Shown here in pieces: positions 1 through 8,567 of a DNA stretch of 64,000 nt; within the stretch, counting starts at the first letter, position 1, and the number at the start of each line of letters is the position of its first letter. Position numbers and translations under genes: made by a program. The DNA comes from Rhizobium sp. Leaf453 (GTDB lineage: Bacteria; Pseudomonadota; Alphaproteobacteria; Rhizobiales; Rhizobiaceae). The notes under the pieces are model-generated. The model was given only the letters and a program-made list of their open reading frames with translations, did no database searches and was not told the origin of the DNA. The DNA is taken from contig NZ_LMRG01000030.1 of assembly GCF_001425605.1 (NCBI RefSeq), positions 62,001-126,000 of the forward strand. Reading direction: 5' to 3'.

Positions 1-386
1 ATTTCCTCAAGGATGGACCGCAGAACCCCGAGCAGGAAATTTTCCAGATAGAACCCAAGCGCGTGCAGGACATCATGGCCGACAAGCCGGGCCGAAGCCA
101 TTCGTCCAACGGCCATGGACGTTCTGCGATGGAATATTCGAGCGATCCGGTGCGCGAAGAGCAGCAGCGGTTTACGGCGGATGTTGCGAGCAAGATCGAT
201 CACTATGAGCAGAAAGGGGCGTTCGACCGCCTGGTCGTGTGCGCAGCGCCCCAGACGCTCGGCGACCTCCGCACCATGCTGTCCACCGCGACACGGGCGA
301 AGACCACGGTGGAAATCAGCAAGGATTACAGCAACCTGCCGACGGAAAAGCTGATCTCGTCCGTCCGCTCGGCCATGTCCAACTGA
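1..386 (+). CDS. Host attachment protein (C-terminal part, 5' end outside window)
   Basis: The reading frame is open from the first complete codon at position 3 to the TGA at 384-386, so the gene starts upstream of the window. The visible 127 residues end in a region with a KGAFDRLVVCAAPQTLGDLR stretch. That stretch is typical of the C-terminal half of the 'required for attachment to host cells' family, a relative of the baeRF/eRF1 fold. The internal GTG at 63 and ATG at 75 are not believable starts because the family motif continues upstream. The gene is convergent with the methyltransferase gene, with only nine bases between stops. The molecular role of the family is not established, and the name comes from an Agrobacterium attachment phenotype. 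I am fairly sure of the family. Confidence 0.72.
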   Translation, partial: FLKDGPQNPEQEIFQIEPKRVQDIMADKPGRSHSSNGHGRSAMEYSSDPVREEQQRFTADVASKIDHYEQKGAFDRLVVCAAPQTLGDLRTMLSTATRAKTTVEISKDYSNLPTEKLISSVRSAMSN

Positions 387-395
387 TATCCTGCT

Positions 396-1982
396 TCAAA
401 AATCCGTCGGAACGCCGCCTTCGGCTTTCCGGCGGGCAACGAAGGCATCGAGTTCTTCCTCGACCGCCGGATCGAGCGGTGGCTTTTCGTACTCGTTGAG
501 CTTTTCCTTGAACACGCGATTGGCGTGATCGTAAGTGGTCGGCCGGCCGGCTTCCGTCCAAGTCTCGAAATTGCGCCAGTCCGACAGGATCGGCGAATAG
601 AAGGCCGTCTCGTAGCGGGACAGTGTATGGGCGGTGCCGAAATAGTGGCCGCCGGGGCCGACGTCGCGCACCGCGTCGAGGCCGAGCGCATCTTCGCTGA
701 CATCGAGCGGCGTCAGGAATTCTGCCACCATCTGCAGCATGTCGACATCGAGGATGAATTTTTCGAAGGATGCCGTCAGGCCGCCCTCGCTCCAGCCGGC
801 CGAATGCATGATGAAATTGCCGCCGCCCTGCGTCAGCGCCCAGAGCGACAGGGCCGATTCGTACGCCGCTTGCGCATCCAGCGTGTTGGATGCGTTGGTG
901 TTGGATGTGCGGTAGGGAATGCCGTAGCGCCGTGCCAATTGGCCGCCGGCAATGACCGCCTTCATGTATTCCGGTGTGCCGAAGGCGGGCGCGCCCGTCT
1001 TCATGTCGACATTGGACGTGAAGCCGCCATACATGACCGGCGCGCCGCGGCGGACCATCTGGGTAAAAGCGATCCCAGCCAGCGCCTCGGCATTCTGCTG
1101 CACGACGGCGCCGGCAATGGTGACAGGAGCCATGGCACCGGCCAGCGTGAACGGTGTGACGACAACGACCTGATTGCGCGAGGACATTTCGATAATGCCC
1201 TGCAGCATCGGCCCGTCGAGACGCAGCGGCGAGGATGTGTTGATGATGGTGAACAGCGACGGCTCGCGCTCCATCTGTTCAGCGGTGATGCCGCGGCCGA
1301 TCCGGGCGATTTCCAGCGCGTCGATATTGCGCTGCTGGCCGAGCGAATAGCAGTGAAACACCTTGTCGGTGAGCTTCACCATGTCGGACAGGCAATCGAG
1401 ATGGCGCACTGAAGCATGGATGTCGATCGGCTCGACCGGATAGCCGCCGGTCGTATGGATGATGTCGTACGACTGGGCGAGCTTCACCAGCTTGCGGTAA
1501 TCCTCCTGGTTGCCGGCGCGGCGGCCGCCTTCACGATCGGCCACGAAGGGAGCGGAGGCGATCTGCGCGAATACGAGGTTGTTGCCGCCGATCTGGACAT
1601 TGCGGATCGGATTGCGTGCATGCATCGTGAAACCTGATGGCACGGACGAGATCATGTCCATGATCAGGCCACGATCGAAGCGCACGCGGTCGGTTCCCGC
1701 CGTCACGTCGGCGCCGGCGGCCTTCATCCGCTGGCGTGCCTCCGGCAGGATGACGTCCATGCCGATTTCTTCCAGAATAGTCAGTGACGCTTCGTGGATC
1801 GCTTCCAGCGCCTCCTCGGTCAGGACGGTGGATTTCGCGATCGTGTTGACGAGGTGGAGATATTTCGAACTTCCGGCACCCTTGCGCGAACGGTCCGCAC
1901 CACGCCCGCCGGTTCGGCGGCGGCGTTCCACCGGCGCATCGGTATCGATGTTGGGGGACTGCGGAAATTCATTCTCACTCAT
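396..1982 (-). CDS. MttB-superfamily (trimethylamine/betaine) corrinoid methyltransferase, non-pyrrolysine
   Basis: This 528-residue protein has the TIM-barrel layout of the trimethylamine methyltransferase (MttB) superfamily. The N-terminus is basic and low in complexity (residues 1-35), and the enzyme domain follows. True MttB needs an in-frame amber codon for pyrrolysine. This frame has none and no pyl genes are seen, so it belongs to the non-Pyl branch. Characterised members of that branch demethylate quaternary amines such as glycine betaine onto a corrinoid protein. No corrinoid protein gene lies next to it in the window. The start is the ATG at 1982; the first family-like residues follow at about residue 40. 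Substrate is inferred, not shown. Confidence 0.75.
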   Translation of the reverse strand: MSENEFPQSPNIDTDAPVERRRRTGGRGADRSRKGAGSSKYLHLVNTIAKSTVLTEEALEAIHEASLTILEEIGMDVILPEARQRMKAAGADVTAGTDRVRFDRGLIMDMISSVPSGFTMHARNPIRNVQIGGNNLVFAQIASAPFVADREGGRRAGNQEDYRKLVKLAQSYDIIHTTGGYPVEPIDIHASVRHLDCLSDMVKLTDKVFHCYSLGQQRNIDALEIARIGRGITAEQMEREPSLFTIINTSSPLRLDGPMLQGIIEMSSRNQVVVVTPFTLAGAMAPVTIAGAVVQQNAEALAGIAFTQMVRRGAPVMYGGFTSNVDMKTGAPAFGTPEYMKAVIAGGQLARRYGIPYRTSNTNASNTLDAQAAYESALSLWALTQGGGNFIMHSAGWSEGGLTASFEKFILDVDMLQMVAEFLTPLDVSEDALGLDAVRDVGPGGHYFGTAHTLSRYETAFYSPILSDWRNFETWTEAGRPTTYDHANRVFKEKLNEYEKPPLDPAVEEELDAFVARRKAEGGVPTDF

Positions 1983-2096
1983 GGTTTTTCCATCGGTTTG
2001 GACAGAGGCGCATGTTGCAGATTCGATGTCGTTTATGCGCCACCATTTGCGACAGCAAAAATCCCTGGGAGAGAAGACCGTTTTTCAGGCTGGCTT

Positions 2097-2846
2097 TTAC
2101 GCGACGCCGGATGACGATTTCACGCCGCTGAGCATTTCCCGCTTGCTGCCAAATCCCTTTTTACGCTCGACCGCAAAGCCGGCGGCCTGAAGATTGCGAC
2201 GCACAAAGCCGGCGGCGGCATAGGTGGCGAAGGTTCCGTCCTCGACAGTCTTGCCGTGAACGCGCCGCATCAGGTCCTCCGACCACATGTCCGGATTGCG
2301 CCGGGGTGCAAAGCCATCGAGATACCAGGCGTCGAATATAGGATCGAAATTCTGGATCTGGTCGAAGGCATTGCCGCAGGCGACGGTGAGACGGAGGCCA
2401 CCGGAAAAATCGAGTGTGACATGGCCTGATGGCTGTTTCGGCCAGACAGCGCATAGCGCCTGCCGTTCAGCGGTGATTTCCGGCCAGTGGGACAGGGCCT
2501 TGCCGATCTCGTCCGCCTGCATCGGGAATCGTTCGAAGGAAACATAGTGCAACCTGCCGTCCGGAGTTCGCGCCTCTTTCCACTGCCGCCAGGTTTCGCA
2601 GAAATTCAGGCCGGTGCCGAAGCCCAGTTCGCCGATGGTGAAATCCGGTTGCCGTGCCCAGCGTTGCGGCAGGCCGTTTCCTTCCAGAAAGACATGGCCG
2701 CATTCCAGCCGGCCATCTTCCCGGCAATAAAAATGATCGCCAAATTCCTGCGAATAGGGCATATCGCCCTCGTGCCATTCGAGGGTCGACTGATCCGGGA
2801 TTTTGGCTTCTGGCGCAGACGCAAGATCGGGGTGTTCGGTGGACAT
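2097..2846 (-). CDS. mnmD: tRNA 5-methylaminomethyl-2-thiouridine methyltransferase (MnmD / MnmC methyltransferase domain)
   Basis: This 249-residue stand-alone methyltransferase should catalyse the last methylation in making mnm5s2U at the tRNA wobble position. The SAM-binding loop GELGFGTGLNF sits near residue 72, and the family signature YLDGFAPRRNPDMW near residue 173. In Escherichia coli this activity is the N-terminal domain of the MnmC fusion. Here the protein ends after the methyltransferase domain. The FAD partner is the divergent gene starting at 2885, 38 bases from this start, so the two share a promoter region. The ATG at 2846 gives a normal length. Confidence 0.8.
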   Translation of the reverse strand: MSTEHPDLASAPEAKIPDQSTLEWHEGDMPYSQEFGDHFYCREDGRLECGHVFLEGNGLPQRWARQPDFTIGELGFGTGLNFCETWRQWKEARTPDGRLHYVSFERFPMQADEIGKALSHWPEITAERQALCAVWPKQPSGHVTLDFSGGLRLTVACGNAFDQIQNFDPIFDAWYLDGFAPRRNPDMWSEDLMRRVHGKTVEDGTFATYAAAGFVRRNLQAAGFAVERKKGFGSKREMLSGVKSSSGVA

Positions 2847-2884
2847 GCCGAACCGATAATCTCCACATCCGGGAAGGTCAATCG

Positions 2885-4024
2885 ATGACGGATCTGTTGA
2901 TCGTCGGCGGCGGTATCATGGGGCTCTGGGCGGCCGTCATGGCCGAGCGGGCGGGCTTGAAGACAGTGCTGATCGAGAAGGACCGGATCGGAGCGGGCGC
3001 CAGCGGTGGCGTGGTCGGCGCACTGATGCCGCATATGCCGGATCGCTGGAACGGCAAGAAGCGGTTCCAGTTCGATGCGCTGGTCGCGCTCGAAGCGGAA
3101 ATCGCCGCGCTTGAAGCGCAGACAGGATTGTCGGCCGGGTATCGCCGATCCGGGCGGCTCATTCCATTGCCGAAGCCGCATTTGCGCACCATCGCCCTTC
3201 GGCACGAGCAGGATGCTTTGGCCAACTGGCGCGTCGGGGACAGGCAGTTCTTCTGGCATGTCCGCGACGATGCCACACCGGCCGGATGGCCGCAGAGCGA
3301 GACTATGGCAAGCGGCGTAGTGCTCGATACGCTCGCCGGGCGCGTTGATCCCCGGCGGATGCTGGCGTTGCTGTTGGCGTATCTTCGCCAATCGAACCTT
3401 GTACGGATCGAGGAGGGACGGGAATTGCTAAATCTCGATCTCGTCAAGGGACAGGCAATCCTTTCGGGTGGCGAGACGCTGTCGTTCGGGTCGTGCGTGC
3501 TTGCCGCCGGCGTCCAGTCCTTCGGGCATCTGGACCGGCTGGAAACAGCGGCTGCGGAGCCAACCGGTGTTGCTGTCAAGGGGCAGGCAGCCTTGCTTGA
3601 GGCCGATATCGATCCGGCTCTTCCTGTCATCTTCTTCGATGGACTCTATGTGATCCCGCATGACAATGGCCTTGTCGCCGTCGGCAGCACCAGCGAGAAC
3701 AGCTTTTCCGATCCGCGATCGACCGACGGCCAACTGGAGGACCTGCTCGACCACGCGAGAACCATCGTGCCTCTGTTGCGCGATGCGCCGGTCGTCGAGC
3801 GCTGGGCCGGATTGCGGCCAAAGGCGATCGGGCGGGATCCGATGGTCGGGCGGCATCCTGATTTCGAGAAACTCTATATTCTGACTGGCGGTTTCAAGAT
3901 CAGTTTCGGTCTCGCACATCGCCTTGCCGAAAGCGTGATCGGAGAAATCTGCGGGCGCCCGGACAAGGGCCTGCCGCAGTCCTTCCGCTGTCAGGAGCAT
4001 TTTTCGCTGGTGCGCGGCACCTGA
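2885..4024 (+). CDS. FAD-dependent oxidoreductase, probable MnmC oxidase half
   Basis: The protein has 379 residues with an N-terminal FAD dinucleotide-binding motif, LLIVGGGIMG, at residues 4-13, followed by the ASGG segment usual in D-amino-acid-oxidase-fold enzymes. The ATG at 2885 is chosen because it places the Rossmann strand at the N-terminus; longer open frames upstream run into the mnmD gene. The position, divergent from mnmD, and the ASGGVVGALMP stretch resemble the oxidase domain of MnmC, which converts cmnm5U to nm5U in tRNA. A glycine oxidase or ThiO-like role is the main alternative. The C-terminal TGGFKISFGLAH is a typical DAO-fold FAD contact. Confidence 0.68.
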   Translation: MTDLLIVGGGIMGLWAAVMAERAGLKTVLIEKDRIGAGASGGVVGALMPHMPDRWNGKKRFQFDALVALEAEIAALEAQTGLSAGYRRSGRLIPLPKPHLRTIALRHEQDALANWRVGDRQFFWHVRDDATPAGWPQSETMASGVVLDTLAGRVDPRRMLALLLAYLRQSNLVRIEEGRELLNLDLVKGQAILSGGETLSFGSCVLAAGVQSFGHLDRLETAAAEPTGVAVKGQAALLEADIDPALPVIFFDGLYVIPHDNGLVAVGSTSENSFSDPRSTDGQLEDLLDHARTIVPLLRDAPVVERWAGLRPKAIGRDPMVGRHPDFEKLYILTGGFKISFGLAHRLAESVIGEICGRPDKGLPQSFRCQEHFSLVRGT

Positions 4025-4030
4025 ACGCAA

Positions 4031-4054
4031 AAAGCCCCGCAATCGCGGGGCTTT
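4031..4054. terminator. Intrinsic terminator between convergent genes
   Basis: A perfect 10-bp stem AAAGCCCCGC / GCGGGGCTTT with an AATC loop lies between the stops of the FAD oxidoreductase (4024) and the PRC-barrel gene (4070). Read on the minus strand the stem is followed by a run of five T, so it best fits the end of the PRC-barrel transcript. It may also serve the plus strand. Confidence 0.8.
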
Positions 4055-4069
4055 GCAGGCATTGGATGA

Positions 4070-4459
4070 TTACATCCAATAGGGCGGAACGCCGTAATAG
4101 TCGTAGACGCGGCGGCCGTTTTCCTTGTTCCAGTCATATTCCTCATCGCCGTGATATTTCGGCGCATTCTCGACCTGCTCGCGGGTGACATCGGTGCGAT
4201 AGCCGCCAAGGCTTTCATCGTAGCTCAGCTTGCTCCAAGGCAGCGGGTAGTGATCCTCGCCGATGCCAAGGAAACCGCCGAAGCCGAGAACCGCGTAGGA
4301 GACGCGACCGCTGCGCTTTTCCAGGATCACGCGCTCGATCGAGCCGATATGTTTGCCATCCTGGCCATAAACGCTGGTGCCTTCAACCTTGTCGCTGGCG
4401 ATCAGGTCATGGGTTTCCTTGATGCCGGCATCCTGGAAATTGTTGGTCTGGTAAGTCAT
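4070..4459 (-). CDS. PRC-barrel domain protein
   Basis: A 129-residue acidic, probably soluble protein. Residues about 18-90 match the PRC-barrel pattern: DLIASDKVEGTSVYGQDG, then IGSIERVILEKRSGRVSYAV, then GGFLGIGEDHYPLPW. That fold occurs in photosynthetic reaction-centre H subunit and in RimM, and in rhizobia it is common in small stress-associated proteins. There is a good ribosome site (GAGGAGAAAAAC) before the ATG at 4459. The upstream region is AT-rich and shared with no divergent gene closer than 187 bases. The exact function is unknown. Confidence 0.8.
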   Translation of the reverse strand: MTYQTNNFQDAGIKETHDLIASDKVEGTSVYGQDGKHIGSIERVILEKRSGRVSYAVLGFGGFLGIGEDHYPLPWSKLSYDESLGGYRTDVTREQVENAPKYHGDEEYDWNKENGRRVYDYYGVPPYWM

Positions 4460-4646
4460 TGTTTTTCTCCTCGTTTGTTTTCACACACGAAAACGAGGAA
4501 AATCGCGGTTGGTTCCCGATATCGGCACAATTTTCCATCGGCAATTGCAACCTGTGATCAATTTTGTGTAAGCCCGACTTCGTCATTCTGTCACGCAAAT
4601 CACTTAACTCCGGTCCAAGATTTCAAGTTGGAACGGAGCGAGCCCG

Positions 4647-5453
4647 ATGCGGTACGCGATCTATTATACGCCGTCGATGTACGACCCGCTTTCGGTCGCC
4701 GCGGCAAGCTGGTTGGGCCGCAACGTCTATTCCGGCGAAGCGCCGGAAGCGCCATCAATTGCCGGTTTCAGCCGGCAGGAACTGGCCTTTCACACCGCCG
4801 TGCCGCGTCGTTACGGCTTCCACGGCACGATCAAGGCGCCGTTCCGTCTGCATCCCGACACCGACGAAGCGGCGCTGCTGAAGGCGCTGATGCATTTCGC
4901 CAGCACGATGACGCCATTCGAAATTCCCAGTATGGAAATTGCGCGACTGGGCGAATTTTTTGGCCTTACACCTTCGGTCCCGTGCGAGCAGATGAATCAC
5001 CTCGCCGCTTCCGTCGTCCAGGCTTTCGATACGTTTCGCGCGCCGTTGAGCGACGCCGAAATCGAGCGTCGGAATCCGGACCATCTGACCGCACCGCAGT
5101 TTTCCAATCTGCATCGCTGGGGATATCCGTATGTGATGGACGAATTCCGTTTTCACATGATGCTGACGGGGCCGATCCATCCCAGGTTGAACGCCCGGTT
5201 CGAAACAGCCTTGCGCGATTTCTTCACGCCGGTTCTGCTTGAGCCGTTGAAGATTTCCAGCCTCGCCTTGTTCGTCGAGACGGAACCCGGCGCACCGCTA
5301 AGGGTCCATTCGCAGCATCCGCTCGGCAAGCTTTCGGCACATCGGCCGGTGTCCGGTGGCGTAAGAACTATGGCGGCAATGGCTTCGCCTGGGCCGTATA
5401 TCACCGAAAGCAAGGCGGCAATGGCAGCACGCCGTCTGCAGGCCAGTTACTGA
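4647..5453 (+). CDS. DUF1045 / 2H-phosphoesterase-like protein
   Basis: This 268-residue protein resembles the DUF1045 family, often found in phosphonate (phn) operons and related to 2H phosphoesterases. The first histidine motif is H59-G-T in YGFHGTIKAP. The second is H170 in FRFHMMLTG, where the usual H-x-T/S reads H-M-M. No phosphonate genes are nearby; the next gene starts the ureide operon 118 bases downstream. The ATG at 4647 begins MRYAIYYTP, the typical first strand. The substrate is unknown, and the altered second motif makes activity uncertain. Confidence 0.72.
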   Translation: MRYAIYYTPSMYDPLSVAAASWLGRNVYSGEAPEAPSIAGFSRQELAFHTAVPRRYGFHGTIKAPFRLHPDTDEAALLKALMHFASTMTPFEIPSMEIARLGEFFGLTPSVPCEQMNHLAASVVQAFDTFRAPLSDAEIERRNPDHLTAPQFSNLHRWGYPYVMDEFRFHMMLTGPIHPRLNARFETALRDFFTPVLLEPLKISSLALFVETEPGAPLRVHSQHPLGKLSAHRPVSGGVRTMAAMASPGPYITESKAAMAARRLQASY

Positions 5454-5571
5454 AAACCTGTCACGCCGAAACCACGACGCAGGCCAGTTTTCGCTTCGTG
5501 ATTTCCGCCATTTTCACCTCGACTTTCCGGTCTCGGATGCTACCGTTCCGGCACATTCGAAAGGTGATTTG

Positions 5572-6501
5572 ATGGTGGAACAATCCTATCCGCGTGATCT
5601 CGTTGGCTATGGCCGCAATCTTCCGGAGGTCCGCTGGCCGGGCGATGCGCGGATCGCCGTGCAGTTCGTGGTCAATTATGAAGAGGGCGGCGAAAGCTCG
5701 ATCCTCGATGGTGACAAGGCATCGGAAATGCTCTTGTCGGAGATCGTCGGCGCGCAGCCCTGGCCGGGCCAGCGCAATCTCAACATGGAATCGATCTACG
5801 AATACGGATCTCGTTCCGGCTTCTGGCGGCTGTGGCGGATGTTCACCAGCCGCAATGTCGATGTCACCGTCTATGGCGTGACGCTCGCCATGGCCCGTAA
5901 TCCGGAAGCCGTCGCCGCCATGAAGGAGGCGGGCTGGGAAATCGCCAGCCACGGTTATCGCTGGCTGGAATACAAGGATTTTTCCGAAGAGGAAGAGCGC
6001 AAGCACATTCGCGAGGCCGTGCGTCTGCACACGGAGCTGACCGGCTCGCATCCGCTTGGCCTGTATCAGGGCAAGCCGTCGAACAACACGTTGAAGCTGG
6101 TGCTGGAAGAGGGCGGTTTCGTCTATTCCTCGGACAGCTATGCCGACGAATTGCCCTATTGGGTGCCGGGCCTGACGCCGGAAAAGCCGCACCTGATCAT
6201 TCCCTACACGCTCGATGCCAACGATATGCGCTTTGCCACGCCGCAGGGGTTCAATTCCGGTGACCAGTTCTTCACCTATCTCAAGGACACGTTCGACGTG
6301 CTCTATGCCGAGGGCAAGAAGGGCAGTCCGAAGATGATGAATGTCGGCCTGCATTGCCGCCTCGTTGGTAGGCCGGGGCGAGCGGCGGCACTTGCCCGTT
6401 TCGTCGATTATGTGCTGAGCCACGAGAAGGTCTGGATTCCTAAGCGGATCGACATTGCCCGGCACTGGTACGAGCATCACAAACCGCAAGGAGCTCTGTG
6501 A
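5572..6501 (+). CDS. puuE: Allantoinase PuuE (polysaccharide-deacetylase fold)
   Basis: A 309-residue cofactor-light allantoinase that opens allantoin to allantoate. It belongs to the NodB-like polysaccharide deacetylase superfamily rather than to the amidohydrolase allantoinases. The N-terminal YPRDLVGYGRNLPEVRWPG and the GARI-type strand are family hallmarks, and WEIASHGYRW carries the deacetylase motif histidine. The ATG at 5572 has AAGGTG five bases upstream; a TTG three bases earlier is less likely. It is the first gene of an operon with uraD, whose start overlaps this stop by one base. Confidence 0.88.
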   Translation: MVEQSYPRDLVGYGRNLPEVRWPGDARIAVQFVVNYEEGGESSILDGDKASEMLLSEIVGAQPWPGQRNLNMESIYEYGSRSGFWRLWRMFTSRNVDVTVYGVTLAMARNPEAVAAMKEAGWEIASHGYRWLEYKDFSEEEERKHIREAVRLHTELTGSHPLGLYQGKPSNNTLKLVLEEGGFVYSSDSYADELPYWVPGLTPEKPHLIIPYTLDANDMRFATPQGFNSGDQFFTYLKDTFDVLYAEGKKGSPKMMNVGLHCRLVGRPGRAAALARFVDYVLSHEKVWIPKRIDIARHWYEHHKPQGAL

Positions 6502-7001
6502 TGGATGCTGCTGATTTCGTTCAGCGTTTCGGTGGCGTCTTCGAGCATTCGCCCTGGGTGGCCGAACGCGCCTTCGCCAGCAACCCCGGCGTGAATCTCA
6601 CTTCGGATTCCGTGCATGAAGCTCTCGTCGTGGCCTTTCGTGCGGCGAGCCGGGACGAGCGTCTTACCGTTCTGCGGGCACATCCGGATCTTGCCGGCAA
6701 ACTGGCTGTAGCCGGCGAACTCACCGAGGATTCGAAGGCCGAGCAGGCCGGCGCCGGTCTGGATCGGCTGACGCAAGCCGAGCATTCGCGCTTCACCGAA
6801 TTGAACACCGCCTATACCCAGAAATTCGGCTTCCCGTTTATCATTGCGGTGAAGGGGCTGGGCAAGGACGACATTCTCTCAGCCTTCGAGGTCCGGATTG
6901 ACAATTCGGTCGAAGAGGAATTTGAAACGGCAACGAAACAGGTCGAAAAGATCGCGCTGCTGCGGCTGCGCGCCATGTTGCCCGGAGAAGACAATGCATG
7001 A
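6501..7001 (+). CDS. uraD: OHCU decarboxylase UraD
   Basis: This 166-residue enzyme decarboxylates 2-oxo-4-hydroxy-4-carboxy-5-ureidoimidazoline to S-allantoin. It carries the catalytic-histidine motif H61-PDLAGKLA and the closing FTELNTAYTQKFGFPFI motif near residue 98, both diagnostic for the family. The start ATG at 6501 overlaps the puuE stop (TGATG) and has AAGGAG seven bases upstream, so the two are translationally coupled. In other genomes uraD is often fused or adjacent to puuE and hiuH, as here. Confidence 0.9.
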   Translation: MDAADFVQRFGGVFEHSPWVAERAFASNPGVNLTSDSVHEALVVAFRAASRDERLTVLRAHPDLAGKLAVAGELTEDSKAEQAGAGLDRLTQAEHSRFTELNTAYTQKFGFPFIIAVKGLGKDDILSAFEVRIDNSVEEEFETATKQVEKIALLRLRAMLPGEDNA

Positions 7002-7043
7002 AATGAAGTCGTCACGCCTCGATCAGGCAGGGCAGTCCCGCTG

Positions 7044-7541
7044 ATGGCGCGCATCCTGACGATTGAGCCGCTGACACAGGCTGCTTTTGCGCCTTTCGGC
7101 ACGGTCATCGAGGCTGATCCGGCCTCAATGCGGCTGATCAATGGCGGTACGACGGAGCGTTTTCACGCACTCGGCGCCGCCGATGTCATCGGCGATGGCG
7201 CTCGCGTGATCATCAATATCTTCCGTGGCCAGCCGCGCAGCTTTCCCTACAAGCTCAATATGATGGAGCGGCATCCGCTCGGATCTCAGAGCTTTTCGCC
7301 GCTCAGCAGCGGTGGCTGGCTGGCGGTGGTTGCGCCGGACGAAGGTGGCAAGCCGGGCCTGCCGCGCGTTTTCCTGGCGACGGGCGGACAGGGCGTCAAT
7401 TACGGCCGCAATGTCTGGCATCATCCCCTGATGTCGGTGGACACCGTCAGCGATTTTCTGGTTGTCGATCGCGATGGTCCGGGCAACAATCTTGAGGAAG
7501 TGTTTTACGATGAGCCCTTCGTCATCCCCTATCCCTTTTGA
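7044..7541 (+). CDS. allA: Ureidoglycolate lyase
   Basis: A 165-residue cupin-fold enzyme that splits ureidoglycolate into glyoxylate and urea. The family signature [12 protein letters not shown] lies near residue 117 and supplies metal or substrate contacts, and the N-terminal [15 protein letters not shown] is typical. It starts 42 bases after uraD and is followed by hiuH after 13 bases, so it belongs to the same operon. The step that makes its substrate (allantoicase or the amidohydrolase route) is not encoded in this window. Confidence 0.88.
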   Translation: MARILTIEPLTQAAFAPFGTVIEADPASMRLINGGTTERFHALGAADVIGDGARVIINIFRGQPRSFPYKLNMMERHPLGSQSFSPLSSGGWLAVVAPDEGGKPGLPRVFLATGGQGVNYGRNVWHHPLMSVDTVSDFLVVDRDGPGNNLEEVFYDEPFVIPYPF

Positions 7542-7554
7542 AAGCGAGCGTTCC

Positions 7555-7938
7555 ATGAGCACATCCGGCCGGCTGACCACGCATGTTCTGGACACCGCGC
7601 TCGGAAAGCCGGCGCAGGGGCTGAGGATCGATCTGTTCCGGATCGAGGGGGATAAAAAGTATCTTGTCCGCAGTGTTTGGACAAACATGGACGGTCGTGT
7701 CGATGGGTCGGTGCTGGAAGGTGAATTTTTTGTCGTCGGCATTTACGAGTTTCTGTTCCATGCCGGAGACTATTTTCGGGAGGTTGGGGCCGCCATGCCG
7801 GAACCTGCGTTTCTTGATCTAACGCCGCCGTTTCTCGACCTGATCCCGCTACGCTTCGGCATCGCCGATGCTGGCAGCCACTATCATGTCCCGCTGCTGC
7901 TCTCTCCATTCAGCTACTCGACCTATCGGGGGAGTTGA
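7555..7938 (+). CDS. hiuH: 5-hydroxyisourate hydrolase (transthyretin-like)
   Basis: This 127-residue protein hydrolyses 5-hydroxyisourate, the product of urate oxidation, to OHCU. It shows all the family marks: the first catalytic histidine in [15 protein letters not shown] (H10), a second in [15 protein letters not shown], and the C-terminal YRGS tetrapeptide that separates these enzymes from vertebrate transthyretin. The ATG at 7555 is chosen since the family begins [17 protein letters not shown]. It is the last gene of the puuE-uraD-allA-hiuH operon and acts just before UraD. Confidence 0.93.
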   Translation: MSTSGRLTTHVLDTALGKPAQGLRIDLFRIEGDKKYLVRSVWTNMDGRVDGSVLEGEFFVVGIYEFLFHAGDYFREVGAAMPEPAFLDLTPPFLDLIPLRFGIADAGSHYHVPLLLSPFSYSTYRGS

Positions 7939-7943
7939 ATTTT

Positions 7944-7959
7944 GTGAATTGTAGTTCAC
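7944..7959. promoter_or_regulatory. Palindromic operator candidate of the HigBA-like module
   Basis: The sequence GTGAA-TTGTAG-TTCAC is an inverted repeat 27 bases before the toxin start. A TAAACT hexamer at 7971-7976 could be the -10 box, which would put the palindrome over the -35 region. Antitoxins with a helix-turn-helix usually repress their own operon at such a site. This is inference from position and symmetry. Confidence 0.45.
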
Positions 7960-7985
7960 GGTTTCTGGTGTAAACTGAGGTCAGG

Positions 7986-8288
7986 ATGGAAGTCCGCCAA
8001 ACTGCGATCTTCCGGAATTGGCTTGGCAATCTCAGGGATGTGAGGGCCAGAACGCGGATTGCGCAGCGTATCGTGCGTTTACAGGCGGGTCTCTTCGGTG
8101 ATGCGAAATTTTTCGACGGTATCGGCGAACTTCGCGTCGATCATGGCCCCGGCTACCGCGTCTATTTCGTCCAGCGCGGGGCCGTTCTCGTGATCCTGCT
8201 TTGTGGCGGCGACAAAGGCACGCAAGACAGGGACATCAGGAAAGCCAAGGCGATGGTGGACGATCTGGATTTCGACAATGGCAATTGA
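7986..8288 (+). CDS. HigB/RelE-family toxin
   Basis: A 100-residue basic protein of the RelE/ParE superfamily, subgroup 'addiction module killer protein'. Typical stretches are RTRIAQRIVRLQAGLFGD, then GELRVDHGPGYRVYF, then VILLCGGDKGTQDRDIRKAK. These toxins are usually ribosome-dependent mRNA interferases. Toxin-first order, with an 11-base overlap into the antitoxin gene, is the usual arrangement for this group. It follows hiuH by 47 bases but has its own likely promoter and operator. Confidence 0.85.
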   Translation: MEVRQTAIFRNWLGNLRDVRARTRIAQRIVRLQAGLFGDAKFFDGIGELRVDHGPGYRVYFVQRGAVLVILLCGGDKGTQDRDIRKAKAMVDDLDFDNGN

Positions 8289-8562
8289 AACGCTGCCGTT
8301 TGATGCGGCCGAATATATCGACACGCCGGAAGCTCAGGCTGAACTTCTCAGCGACGCGTTTGAAAGCGGCGATGCCGCCTACATTGCTGCCGCCCTTGGA
8401 ACGGTGGCTCGTGCAAAAGGCATGACACAGGTTGCGCGGGATGCCGGCGTCACGCGAGAGGCACTCTACAAGGCCTTGAGTACGGAAGGTGACCCGAAGC
8501 TTTCAACCCTCCTCGGCGTCATCAAGGCTCTGGGTGTCAACCTTACGGTCACTCCGGCCTAA
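8278..8562 (+). CDS. HigA-like antitoxin (putative addiction module antidote)
   Basis: A 94-residue antitoxin with a C-terminal helix-turn-helix (about residues 45-90: GMTQVARDAGVTREALYKAL). The N-terminal FDAAEYIDTPEAQAELL is typical of the 'addiction module antidote' family. It overlaps the end of the toxin gene by 11 bases and should neutralise it and repress the operon. Its stop is only five bases from the convergent lldD stop. Confidence 0.87.
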   Translation: MAIETLPFDAAEYIDTPEAQAELLSDAFESGDAAYIAAALGTVARAKGMTQVARDAGVTREALYKALSTEGDPKLSTLLGVIKALGVNLTVTPA

Positions 8563-8567
8563 TCCGA

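Noticed and set aside
396..1982. Pyrrolysine-dependent MttB
   Set aside because: No in-frame amber codon occurs and no pyl genes are visible.
4647..5453. Part of a phosphonate (phn) operon
   Set aside because: DUF1045 is often in phn operons, but no phn gene is adjacent on either side.
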